From contig CAYSPT010000002.1 of the NCBI GenBank assembly GCA_964432985.1, positions 1 to 64,000 of the forward strand: a DNA stretch of 64,000 nt, in the 5' to 3' direction. The notes below the pieces were generated by a model. That model had not been told where the DNA came from and ran no database searches. It was given only the letters and a program-made list of their open reading frames with translations. How positions within the stretch are numbered: position 1 is the stretch's first letter; every line of letters starts with the position of its first letter. The DNA is from CAYSPT01 sp964432985. Its GTDB lineage: Bacteria > Muiribacteriota > CAYSPT01. The translations under genes were made by a program, and so were the position numbers. Positions 32,859 to 40,624 of the stretch are shown here, one piece after another.

Positions 32859-34094
32859 TCAGGTTGTGACGGTCCGGACACGTATGGTCTGTACTGCCCG
32901 GTCGGCTAAGGATTCCGCTTCGGAGCGGGTTTTACCATGGGCAATTACGTGATATACCCGGTCTACGTTGGATCTGACCACCGGCACCTGCCCGCCAATA
33001 CTCACCCCTGTGTACACATCGTATATGCCAGACCATGACCTGACCTCGTCTACCCCGGTGATCTCCATCACCTTCCCCGGAGGAGGAAGAAGTATCCGCT
33101 TGACCACGCCATCACACCGGGTGGGAGTGGTATCTTCCTCAGTCAGCGGTTCACCAAGGGCCAGGCGCAAGGCGCACGCTGTTGCGTTGACACCGCAATG
33201 CAGTGGAATGGTCACCGCCGAGTTGCGACCGCCAGACAGACGGCCCGCCATCTCTACCACCACTACTTCCTGCTGCCGCACGAGCAGGTCCAGCTTAATA
33301 ACACCGAAGGCAATTCCCAGAGCGGTGGCAATACTGCTCACCTGGGAAGTTATTTTCTCTATGATGCTCCCGGGAAGCAGCGAGGGAAGAGCATGCCCCA
33401 TCTCTATGAAGCGGCGCTTGCCGGTCCCTTTGCGGACGATAAACCTGTCCGCTGGAGGAAGAACATGTACCTGCCCGGCGCTTATGAGAACATCGGCACT
33501 GAGTTCCGCCCCGGTCATAAACCGCTCCAGCACTACCTCACCGCTTCGGCTGTGGGAGAACGCCTCATTGATACAAACGTTCAACTCCGCCTCCTCAGAT
33601 ACCAGGAGAACGCCCCTGGCGCCCATATTATCTGTAGGTTTGACCACCAGAGGATATCCAATACATCGAGCCGCACGGCAGGCTTCTTCCAATGTACGGG
33701 CAGAGCGGAATTCAGGAGAAGGAAGATCCAGTGACAACAGCAACTCCCGTATTCTCCTTTTACTGGTAAGGACCTGGGCTGTTTCCCTGGGTAGACCCGG
33801 AAGACCGAAGTAATGCGCTATTGAAGCCACGGTCAGGGTAGCGTCGGTGCCAGCCGTCAGCACACAGCGGTACCCGCGCCTGACCGGCAGTTGGTCCAGA
33901 GCATCGATGACTGCCTCTACGTCTCGGTAGCTCACGTGGACAGGAAAATCCGCCAGGGCCATTCCCGGAGCGCTGCGGCTGCCGTCTACCACCGCCACCT
34001 TTAACTTCCGCTTGACGGCTTCACGGATCATCGGTACCTGCAGGCGCCCGCCGCCTATAATAATTGCGGTATCGTCATTCATTCTGATCGTCAT
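32859..34094 (-). CDS. ATP-grasp family carboxylate-amine ligase-like protein
   Basis: 411 residues. It has an N-terminal Rossmann-like pre-ATP-grasp domain (AIIIGGGRLQVPMIREAVKRKLKVAVVD). The ATP-grasp core includes GYPLVVKPTDNMGARGVLLV, VVLERFMTGAELSADVLI and VVEMAGRLSGGRNSAVTIP. The family resembles PurK/carbamoyl-phosphate-synthase-like ligases that join a carboxylate to an amine or thiol. Substrate unknown; a role in modifying a sugar or surface polymer is suggested by the adjacent SpsF-like gene. An internal ATG at 34082 is an equally good start. Last gene of the long pilin/glycan run. Confidence 0.8.
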   Translation of the reverse strand: MTIRMNDDTAIIIGGGRLQVPMIREAVKRKLKVAVVDGSRSAPGMALADFPVHVSYRDVEAVIDALDQLPVRRGYRCVLTAGTDATLTVASIAHYFGLPGLPRETAQVLTSKRRIRELLLSLDLPSPEFRSARTLEEACRAARCIGYPLVVKPTDNMGARGVLLVSEEAELNVCINEAFSHSRSGEVVLERFMTGAELSADVLISAGQVHVLPPADRFIVRKGTGKRRFIEMGHALPSLLPGSIIEKITSQVSSIATALGIAFGVIKLDLLVRQQEVVVVEMAGRLSGGRNSAVTIPLHCGVNATACALRLALGEPLTEEDTTPTRCDGVVKRILLPPPGKVMEITGVDEVRSWSGIYDVYTGVSIGGQVPVVRSNVDRVYHVIAHGKTRSEAESLADRAVQTIRVRTVTT

Positions 34095-34107
34095 TCATCA
34101 AACATGA

Positions 34108-34884
34108 TCATTCATCAATCGTTGACTCATCGGGCATTATGGGAGTTATCTGTACCACATCACGATTGACTGATATCAGGCCGGGATCTTCCCGCAGCAT
34201 CTCAATGATGGAAAGCAGCGGAGGGCCGGCCGGACAGGAATCGAGACGCGACACGATATGACGCGCCAACTCAAGGTCCTTGTGTTCATCCACGGTAAGC
34301 CGCAGCTCCGGCCACCGCTTTTCCGGTAGAGCGTCAATCGTCTGTATTTTGTACGAATCATGGTTTGCGTGCATCAACAGTCCCGGATGCTCCCGGCTGA
34401 CAGGATCATCCGACTGCTGCCATGACCGCCCGAGCGCGTCGAGTTTAAACACGCCGACCCCGGCCCCCATGGGCAAACCGTCCACGAGAGTCAGGTCCGA
34501 TCCCGTTCTCTTGTGCTCGGCAAGGGCACGTACAGCTTCATCAATATCGACAAAGGGATTATCGCCGGTGGCTTTGACTACGGAACCCTCAGGCTTCACA
34601 CCATGAGCAAGGGCGGCGGCGATAAGACGCCGGAGAACATCTTTGCCGGATCCACGATACACACTCACTCCCCGGGAGACAGCTTCACGGGCCAGCAAAT
34701 TGTCCTTGGGATCATCGGTCGTAGCCAGGATAACCGGCTGCAGTTCAGGGAGAAGTGAAAGGCGCTCGAGTATCATTGCGATGAGAGGAATACCATTCAA
34801 ATCAACCAGAGCTTTTCCAGGCAGCCTGGCGGATTCCATTCTGGCCAATACTATTGTTACGGAAGGAACGATGTTGTCACTCAA
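34108..34884 (-). CDS. SpsF-like cytidylyltransferase family protein
   Basis: 258 residues of the KdsB/NeuA-like nucleotidyltransferase fold. VTIVLARMESARLPGKALVDLNGIP is the nucleotide-binding N-terminus (residues ~8-32), ILATTDDPKDNLL and VVKATGDNPFVDID follow, and LRLTVDEHKDLELARHIVSRL is the usual SpsF C-terminal signature. These enzymes activate acidic sugars such as nonulosonates with CMP. It uses a TTG start at 34884 overlapping the upstream phosphodiesterase-like gene by 8 bp. An ATP-grasp gene follows after 13 nt. Confidence 0.8.
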   Translation of the reverse strand: MSDNIVPSVTIVLARMESARLPGKALVDLNGIPLIAMILERLSLLPELQPVILATTDDPKDNLLAREAVSRGVSVYRGSGKDVLRRLIAAALAHGVKPEGSVVKATGDNPFVDIDEAVRALAEHKRTGSDLTLVDGLPMGAGVGVFKLDALGRSWQQSDDPVSREHPGLLMHANHDSYKIQTIDALPEKRWPELRLTVDEHKDLELARHIVSRLDSCPAGPPLLSIIEMLREDPGLISVNRDVVQITPIMPDESTIDE

Positions 34885-36541
34885 GATAGCCTAGTCTCCT
34901 CAATCTTTCACGAATGATTTTTTCTTCTTCGGAAGTATACTCTTTTTCATCTCGAACATGGCCCCTTTTTTTTCCGTCAGCGTCTGTAACGGCGCCCGTA
35001 TATTCGATTCCAGCCCACCCCGCTACCCGCTGTCCGAGCTCCCAGATTCTCATCGGCCCGGACACGAACTTCTCCTGGTCCATTCCCAGCGAAAAGGCGA
35101 GTCCCTCCTCTCGATGTTCTCCGCTTCTTCCCGCCGGGAGCACCGGACACAACAGCGGACGGGTCGTATCCTGAAACTCCAGCGCACGTCCGGTCATATA
35201 TCCCTTGACCCGATATTCGCGCATGGAGAACAGCAGATCGGGCGACTCACCGCTGCGTTCACCTGAAAACAGCTCGCTTCCCCGTTTCACCCAATCGCAC
35301 AGCGGTTTTCCATCTTCAGGATCAGTCAGTCCGAATAAAGCGGTTTCAAGCTCACCGAGAACCGATTCGGCATCGTTTCCCGCCTGCACGATGCCTTCCG
35401 GCTCACGGCCGGACAGGTTGAGGTAGATTTCTCCCAGATGCCCCATGGAATACGCCCTTGTCTTGCTCCAGTCTACCGAATCAACGAAAACACCGGGAGC
35501 AGATATCTGTCCGGCGGCGCCCTCGGCGACGAGGCGTGGGTCCCGCCATCCTGGAAGAAAATGCAGCCAGCCCTGCTGTTCCAACCAGCGGTTGACATAG
35601 AACTCCTTGACCAGGGGACCGAATCCGTGATCCGACAATCCCAGCACGGTGTCATGAGGTTCGAGACGCCCTGCCAGCTGCGCCAATGCACTGTCCAGCG
35701 ACCGGTAGAGCCGGGGAACGACGTCACGAAACTGTTCGAAACCGGGATCGCAATATCCCGGATGTCCGGGATCATGGAATTTCCACAACTCGTGTTCGAG
35801 CCTGTCGGGAGCGGTAAACACCACGAAAAACACCTTCCAGGGAACCCGTTGCATCAGCCATAGTGCGGCATCCAACCGGGTTTCAACCATTTTTTCCGCT
35901 GTTTCTACCAGTTTCCGCCTCCGGAAGGTCCCCTGGATTGTCGAGACATCGACGATGTACCCGGGGACCGCCCTGACAAGTTCTTCTCCCACCCATTGCG
36001 GAGAAGTCAGGCACCGCGGATCATCACCGGGCGATCCCAGCCCCGACACGCAGACACCGCCGGGCAGATCCAGAGGAGGATAAGCCATGGGAACATTCAG
36101 CAGCACCACCGCTTCATCCTGCTCAGCCAGACGCCGCCAGACAGAAAGGTCCGACCAATACCCGGAAGGTATCGGTCGACGCTGGTAACTCTTCGCGTAA
36201 TCAGGACGGCGGTAGAATGAAAAAACACCGTGTTCCCCCGGCGTCAACCCGGTGCTGAAACTCACCCAGGCTGCCGGTGAAATTGGAGGGATGGTGGACA
36301 GAAGCGGCGCGGAGCACCCATCACGCAGCACCCGGGACAGAAACGGCATATGACCTTCCTCGATAAGAGAGGAAATATACTTCCATCCGGCGCCGTCCAG
36401 GCCAACAATAAGGAGACGTCCTCCGGGGTGTCCCAACCGTCCTCCGGGATGTCCCAACCGTCCTCCGGGGTGTCCCAACCGTCCTCCGGGATGTCCCAAC
36501 CGTCCTCCGGGATGTCCCAACCGTCCTTCAGGTTTGCCCAT
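34877..36541 (-). CDS. Alkaline phosphatase superfamily phosphodiesterase-like protein
   Basis: ~554 residues. The core begins LLIVGLDGAGWKYISSLIEEG (metal-binding Asp). STIPPISPAAWVSFSTGLTPGEHGVFSFYRR holds the nucleophile region (Ser where many relatives have Thr), and LSDHGFGP, a metal-binding His motif, follows. Members hydrolyse phosphodiesters or transfer phospho-groups on lipids and glycans. The start at 36541 (MGKPEGRLG) is set by CAGGAG 9 nt upstream; the GT9 stop is 4 nt before it. The N-terminal ~40 residues are GRLGHPG repeats encoded by a 21-bp array, an odd extension right before the catalytic core. Confidence 0.75.
   Translation of the reverse strand: MGKPEGRLGHPGGRLGHPGGRLGHPGGRLGHPGGRLGHPGGRLLIVGLDGAGWKYISSLIEEGHMPFLSRVLRDGCSAPLLSTIPPISPAAWVSFSTGLTPGEHGVFSFYRRPDYAKSYQRRPIPSGYWSDLSVWRRLAEQDEAVVLLNVPMAYPPLDLPGGVCVSGLGSPGDDPRCLTSPQWVGEELVRAVPGYIVDVSTIQGTFRRRKLVETAEKMVETRLDAALWLMQRVPWKVFFVVFTAPDRLEHELWKFHDPGHPGYCDPGFEQFRDVVPRLYRSLDSALAQLAGRLEPHDTVLGLSDHGFGPLVKEFYVNRWLEQQGWLHFLPGWRDPRLVAEGAAGQISAPGVFVDSVDWSKTRAYSMGHLGEIYLNLSGREPEGIVQAGNDAESVLGELETALFGLTDPEDGKPLCDWVKRGSELFSGERSGESPDLLFSMREYRVKGYMTGRALEFQDTTRPLLCPVLPAGRSGEHREEGLAFSLGMDQEKFVSGPMRIWELGQRVAGWAGIEYTGAVTDADGKKRGHVRDEKEYTSEEEKIIRERLRRLGYLE
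36420..36524. repeat. Five 21-bp tandem repeats at the phosphodiesterase gene start
   Basis: Unit CCTCCGGGRTGTCCCAACCGT, copies starting at 36420, 36441, 36462, 36483 and 36504, with R alternating G, A, G, A, A. They encode the heptad GRLGHPG. A diverged half unit follows. The near-perfect identity means the expansion is recent. Confidence 0.95.
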
Positions 36542-36545
36542 TCTG

Positions 36546-37703
36546 TTACCGCTCCTGCCGAATGAGTACATCGCACGCCGTTTTCACCACGTGATCCACC
36601 GATATCCCGGTCAGACATCGAAAGTCTCCGCACGTCGGAGTATGCGTGTACGTACCGCAAGGACTGCACGATAGACCAAGGAAGATCCCAGTATGCCCAT
36701 CATCATCAGGATATCCGGTTTCCAATGGAGAGTAGGGACCATACAGGGTCACTGTCGGGCAGGCAAGCGCCCGGGCCAGATGCATGGGACCGACGTTGGC
36801 GCTGAGAAAAAGATCGGAATCTTCAACGAGTTCAGCCAGTTCGGTAAACGAAAGCCGGCCGGCCAGATTAGTGACACCTTCCCCGGTTTCACCGGCGATC
36901 AGGTCTGTCAATTCCCGTTCGGCTTCGCTGCCGGTAAGGACGATCCGTACCCGTTTGCGGTTACTCAACTCCCGGGCTACCGCAGCCCAGCGTTCCCAGG
37001 GCCATCGGCGGCCTTTCCACCCCGACCCGGGATGCAGTACCACCTGAGAACCATGGCGTGATGAGGATGACTGCCGCTTCACTCGTTTTCTTCTCCCGCG
37101 CTGCGGAAGCGCATCGTTTCGAACACCCAGCGCTTCGAGTACGTCTCTGTAATGGTGTGTGAGAGGACGGTCCAGGTACCGGGGAACCGGATGACTGTAA
37201 AAGGATCGGAAACCTTCACGGGGAGAACCGGCGGACCGCGCAGCACCGCTGAGCTGCGTGATCCAGGCGCTGAAGTAAGACCCGGTGAAATCGGCTACCA
37301 GGTCCATGGAACCGAGATGCTGCAACTTGATGAAAAAGAGTATCTTTCCGGCGGGGCTCCGATGGGCAGGGCTGAAAAAAAGGACGTCGTCCGGCGCCGT
37401 CGCCCACTGGAAGAAAGGCCGGTTCCGCTCATGGGTAACCACGGTGAGGTGTGAATCAGGGTAAAACGTTTTGAGAGCATCACGATAGGGGGTGATCCTG
37501 GCAAGATCCCCCAGACCGCCGATCTCCACCGAAAGCAGACGCCGCGGCTTTCCGTTCCCGACGTCGGTGGAGCAGCCCGCAGCGCAAACTCCGGCGTAGC
37601 GGTTGAATAGTATTCGGGAAAGCACCGCAGCGATGGAAACAGCCGCCTTATCTGCGACCAGTTTCAAATGAGCCAGAAATCTTTTATATCTTTCACTCTC
37701 CAT
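36546..37703 (-). CDS. Glycosyltransferase family 9 (heptosyltransferase-like)
   Basis: 385 residues. RLLSVEIGGLGDLARITPYRDAL (N-terminal Gly loop), VVLHPGSGWKGRRWPWERWAAVA and LFLSANVGPMHLARALACPTVTLYGP are the GT9 motifs of WaaC/WaaF-type ADP-heptose transferases. These build LPS cores. It is 26 nt downstream of a pilin-like gene and followed at 4 nt by the phosphodiesterase-like gene. It may act on LPS or on pilin/surface glycan; the context suggests but does not prove the latter. Confidence 0.85.
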   Translation of the reverse strand: MESERYKRFLAHLKLVADKAAVSIAAVLSRILFNRYAGVCAAGCSTDVGNGKPRRLLSVEIGGLGDLARITPYRDALKTFYPDSHLTVVTHERNRPFFQWATAPDDVLFFSPAHRSPAGKILFFIKLQHLGSMDLVADFTGSYFSAWITQLSGAARSAGSPREGFRSFYSHPVPRYLDRPLTHHYRDVLEALGVRNDALPQRGRRKRVKRQSSSSRHGSQVVLHPGSGWKGRRWPWERWAAVARELSNRKRVRIVLTGSEAERELTDLIAGETGEGVTNLAGRLSFTELAELVEDSDLFLSANVGPMHLARALACPTVTLYGPYSPLETGYPDDDGHTGIFLGLSCSPCGTYTHTPTCGDFRCLTGISVDHVVKTACDVLIRQER

Positions 37704-37729
37704 ACCGAACCTGCCAGCCCCCGATCAGT

Positions 37730-38767
37730 TCAGTATGTGAGCTTGTCCACCACGTGCACGGATGTTTTCACTTCCAGCGGCTCGGCGATAGTCAATCCTC
37801 TATCCTTGAGAGAATAGCCTTCTTCATTTTTCTCGTAGGCTTCTCTGAGCATGAACATGATGGTAATCAGGGAACAGCGGCGCATATCTACCTCGTGCCT
37901 GATCAGGCTCTGCTTGGCAACCGTCTGCATCTGGGATCCTCCCGCGGTAACGGGTTTCAGATATTGGAAGTTTCCCGTACCGGGATCATAATCTCCTATG
38001 GGCGGATCATTAGGCAGCAGTTCATGGGCGATATCTACCCGGACCACGTCATCAATTACCCGCTTGTCATACTCGGGGGTGGTGAGAGAACCCGACACGT
38101 TCCCGGTGGTGACTTCATAGGTTACCTTGGCTGAACGCTGGTAACGCAATCCCCACCGCTTGCCGTCTCTATACCCGTCAAGCAGCAACCGGCACAATTG
38201 GGCGGTTCCTTTGTCGGAGGCATCACCCACCTCGGTGGAATCGGGAGTGCACACCAGGAACTGGAGAAGAATCTTGTTCGCGTCGGTCTCGCCGATACTG
38301 ATCACGCGGTCATCGTAATCCCAGTCGCTGAATTTGCTCATGGCATTTTTCAATCCGTGGGTTTCGAGGGTAGAGGCCGAGAGATCGTCCGAGAGGAAGG
38401 TGATACGTGATATACCCATTTTCGGCGGGTCACCGGGATCGATAGCGGACCCGTCACCAATGTACTGAATACACTCGGAAGCGCCGGGATGATCGCTCAG
38501 GGAACCGGAAAGTATCGCGGTAAATCTGACACCGTCATAACTGATGAGGCTCGGATACGTGGCCTTACCGAGATCTTCTTTGAGCTTCCGCAGGAAGGCC
38601 CTCATCTGCTGCTGGGCATTAATTTTCCAACTGGTAATTTTGAACGCATCGGTACTCCATATCAGCAGTTTGACCACTCCCAGAACCAGAATGGTAAGAA
38701 CTGCCGCTCCAATGAGCACTTCTATCAGAGTAAAGGCTCGCTTTTTCCGTCTAAAATAGTTAAGCAT
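37730..38767 (-). CDS. Prepilin-like protein, PilW/GspJ type (second cluster)
   Basis: 345 residues, with leader MLNYFRRKKRA then FTLIEVLIGAAVLTILVLGVV, a standard prepilin helix (F at +1, E at +5). The segment MRAFLRKLKEDLGKATYPSL resembles GspJ/PilW. The rest is a beta-rich minor-pilin body with a Pro-rich C-terminal part. Follows a PilX-like gene by 22 nt and precedes GT9. Confidence 0.8.
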   Translation of the reverse strand: MLNYFRRKKRAFTLIEVLIGAAVLTILVLGVVKLLIWSTDAFKITSWKINAQQQMRAFLRKLKEDLGKATYPSLISYDGVRFTAILSGSLSDHPGASECIQYIGDGSAIDPGDPPKMGISRITFLSDDLSASTLETHGLKNAMSKFSDWDYDDRVISIGETDANKILLQFLVCTPDSTEVGDASDKGTAQLCRLLLDGYRDGKRWGLRYQRSAKVTYEVTTGNVSGSLTTPEYDKRVIDDVVRVDIAHELLPNDPPIGDYDPGTGNFQYLKPVTAGGSQMQTVAKQSLIRHEVDMRRCSLITIMFMLREAYEKNEEGYSLKDRGLTIAEPLEVKTSVHVVDKLTY

Positions 38768-38789
38768 GGTGGTTATTAAAACGCCCCTC

Positions 38790-39584
38790 TCAGCGGCGGC
38801 TCCGTTCGATTTTCTCTATTTTCTTGTACTCGATCCGATTGAATGCTTGCTCCATTTTCGTCCAGGCAGACTCCGCTTCGAACAAATCGGCAAGGACGAT
38901 AATCTGTATGGAATCCTCTTCGGTATCATCGGATGGGTCACCCAGCACACCGGTGTCAAGCACCTTGGTACTTAAGCGAATGAGCCCTTCCGCTTGAAAA
39001 GCGCTCTTGATATCGGAAAAAGGACGGTTACCGCCCTCCGGTCTTTTAAGCAGGTAATCCACGGTAATCGGATCGTCCTTTTCCTTGGAAAACATCGATG
39101 TTTGGCTGGAACCATTGAGGTCCCACTCGCCGCCGCCGGCATCAACGCTGCTGGTAATGTCACTCACGAACAACGTAAGATACTTATAAGCATTATCACG
39201 GTCTCCGGCGTTCTGGTTGATAGGAGGGGAAAGAACATTCAGGAGCTTGTTGTAGGCGGGATGGGTCAGACCGTATGCCTGCGCGGTTTCTCCCCCAGGT
39301 GGATACCAGTCAAGCCGGTCCTGCCGTAAATCCAGGTACTCACCGCTCCAGGTCAATGCATCGTAAAACTCCTGACGGAGTTCCTTTATTTTGAGCAGAG
39401 CGTGCTGCACCCCTCCCTCGGCCACGAAGCGCTGGACCATCCGTACATCGGCCACCCTGGTCGGACTCCGGGAAATCTTCTGCGTCTGGATCAGCGTCAT
39501 GCAGAAAATGAGGAGAACCACACCCATCAGAAGTGCCAGTGGGATTGCCAATCCTCTCTTGTCGGAAAAGGATACCTTCCTCAT
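38790..39584 (-). CDS. PilX/GspK-like pilus assembly protein (second cluster)
   Basis: 264 residues. A short basic leader (DKRG) and hydrophobic helix LAIPLALLMGVVLLIFCMTLI are followed by VQRFVAEGGVQHALLKIKELR, the AExGxxxAL helix of PilX-like proteins (usual form AESGVEQAL). The C-terminus is polar. AAAGGAAG lies before the ATG. It is 19 nt after the PilV-like gene. Confidence 0.7.
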   Translation of the reverse strand: MRKVSFSDKRGLAIPLALLMGVVLLIFCMTLIQTQKISRSPTRVADVRMVQRFVAEGGVQHALLKIKELRQEFYDALTWSGEYLDLRQDRLDWYPPGGETAQAYGLTHPAYNKLLNVLSPPINQNAGDRDNAYKYLTLFVSDITSSVDAGGGEWDLNGSSQTSMFSKEKDDPITVDYLLKRPEGGNRPFSDIKSAFQAEGLIRLSTKVLDTGVLGDPSDDTEEDSIQIIVLADLFEAESAWTKMEQAFNRIEYKKIEKIERSRR

Positions 39585-39603
39585 ACCATCGCTTCCTTTC
39601 GTT

Positions 39604-40476
39604 TCAGTCCTCGAGTTTGGCCTTGACGCTCATCAAGCTGAACCTTTTAAGATCGATTTCTTCATCGGAGGCAGCTATATTTTTATCTCTTGTAGACAGA
39701 TATTCAGCCCACATAACGGTTACTGTCAACCGTTTCAAGCGAGCATCTTTCACGTCACCTTGAAGCCAGTCGACCGAACTCGATCCCGTGGTGGTGCTGG
39801 TGACGATCTTGTCGCTGCTGGCAACGGAAGAATTGCCGAAAACTTCGTCTTTGCTGCCCCCGGTGGAATCAATAGGATCGATAAGAAAACTGTGCTCCCA
39901 TGAATACGCTCCACCGGCCGGGTCACGGTAATTGCCGTCTACGGCCGTGCTGTGTACGCTGGTTTCATAGTACTTGAACTTGATGGGAACGATCTCGGAG
40001 CGCAGCGAAATATAGTAGCTGATTCCACGTTTGTCTTTCACCGTAAACGGCGGTTTTGATTCGTCGCTGCCGTCGTTATGATACAGCACCGTTTTGATGT
40101 ACTCTTCGTCGCCCCCGGTCTGAGTCGGTTGATCAGCCAGAATATATCCGTTTTCAGATCCGTCACTTTTATTTAAGGTGGCGGTATCGAGCTCGGCCAG
40201 GGTGTCCGGAAGATCCGTATATTTCGTCCCTGATGTAGAGCCGTCTCTATTGCCGTTGGCCATTATGCAATAAAAGGGGACCTTACCCAGGAGATTCTTC
40301 ATGACGTCGCTGGTCAGACTGCTGGCAAACACCCTGGCTTCGGTGAAGGTGGTATTGGTCCTCGTCCGGGTCATGAATCCCACGATGGATACCATTACAA
40401 TCATCATAATAACCAGGGCAATGAGAATCTCCGCCAGGGTAATACCACGTTTGCTCCTGATGGTTGCATATCTCAA
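39604..40476 (-). CDS. Prepilin-like protein, PilV/GspI type (second cluster)
   Basis: ~290 residues. I use a TTG start at 40476, because AGGAG lies 8 nt before it, giving the leader MRYATIRSKRG followed by ITLAEILIALVIMMIVMVSIV, the prepilin helix with Glu at +5. The longer reading from 40500 adds 8 residues and has no ribosome-binding site. The body has TEARVFASSLTSDVMKNL after the helix, like PilV. First gene of the long minus-strand run, driven by the promoter at 40525-40554. Confidence 0.75.
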   Translation of the reverse strand: MRYATIRSKRGITLAEILIALVIMMIVMVSIVGFMTRTRTNTTFTEARVFASSLTSDVMKNLLGKVPFYCIMANGNRDGSTSGTKYTDLPDTLAELDTATLNKSDGSENGYILADQPTQTGGDEEYIKTVLYHNDGSDESKPPFTVKDKRGISYYISLRSEIVPIKFKYYETSVHSTAVDGNYRDPAGGAYSWEHSFLIDPIDSTGGSKDEVFGNSSVASSDKIVTSTTTGSSSVDWLQGDVKDARLKRLTVTVMWAEYLSTRDKNIAASDEEIDLKRFSLMSVKAKLED

Positions 40477-40524
40477 AGTAAACACTCCTATTATTAACAT
40501 TCTTTATGTTATTAGACCTATCGT

Positions 40525-40554
40525 ATTATACTCATGCAATAAGAACTGTGTCAA
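40525..40554 (-). promoter_or_regulatory. Sigma70 promoter for the second pilin/glycan run
   Basis: Minus strand: -35 TTGACA (40549-40554), an 18-nt spacer and a perfect -10 TATAAT (40525-40530). It faces the pilin genes and starts transcription ~40 nt before the TTG start. Confidence 0.75.
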
Positions 40555-40570
40555 CTCTCACCAGGGTTCG

Positions 40571-40599
40571 TTGACGACCTCAAGGCTCTCTGCTATACT
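40571..40599 (+). promoter_or_regulatory. Sigma70 promoter for the M48 protease gene
   Basis: -35 TTGACG (40571-40576), a 17-nt spacer and -10 TATACT (40594-40599). AGGAG and the ATG follow within 26 nt. It is divergent from the pilin promoter with 16 bp between the two -35 boxes, so the two may be controlled together. Confidence 0.75.
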
Positions 40600-40624
40600 G
40601 CCTTTCTCTAGGAGAAACGTTGTT

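Noticed and set aside
36420..36524. CRISPR-like array
   Set aside because: Repeats abut with no unique spacers and are in frame in a coding region.
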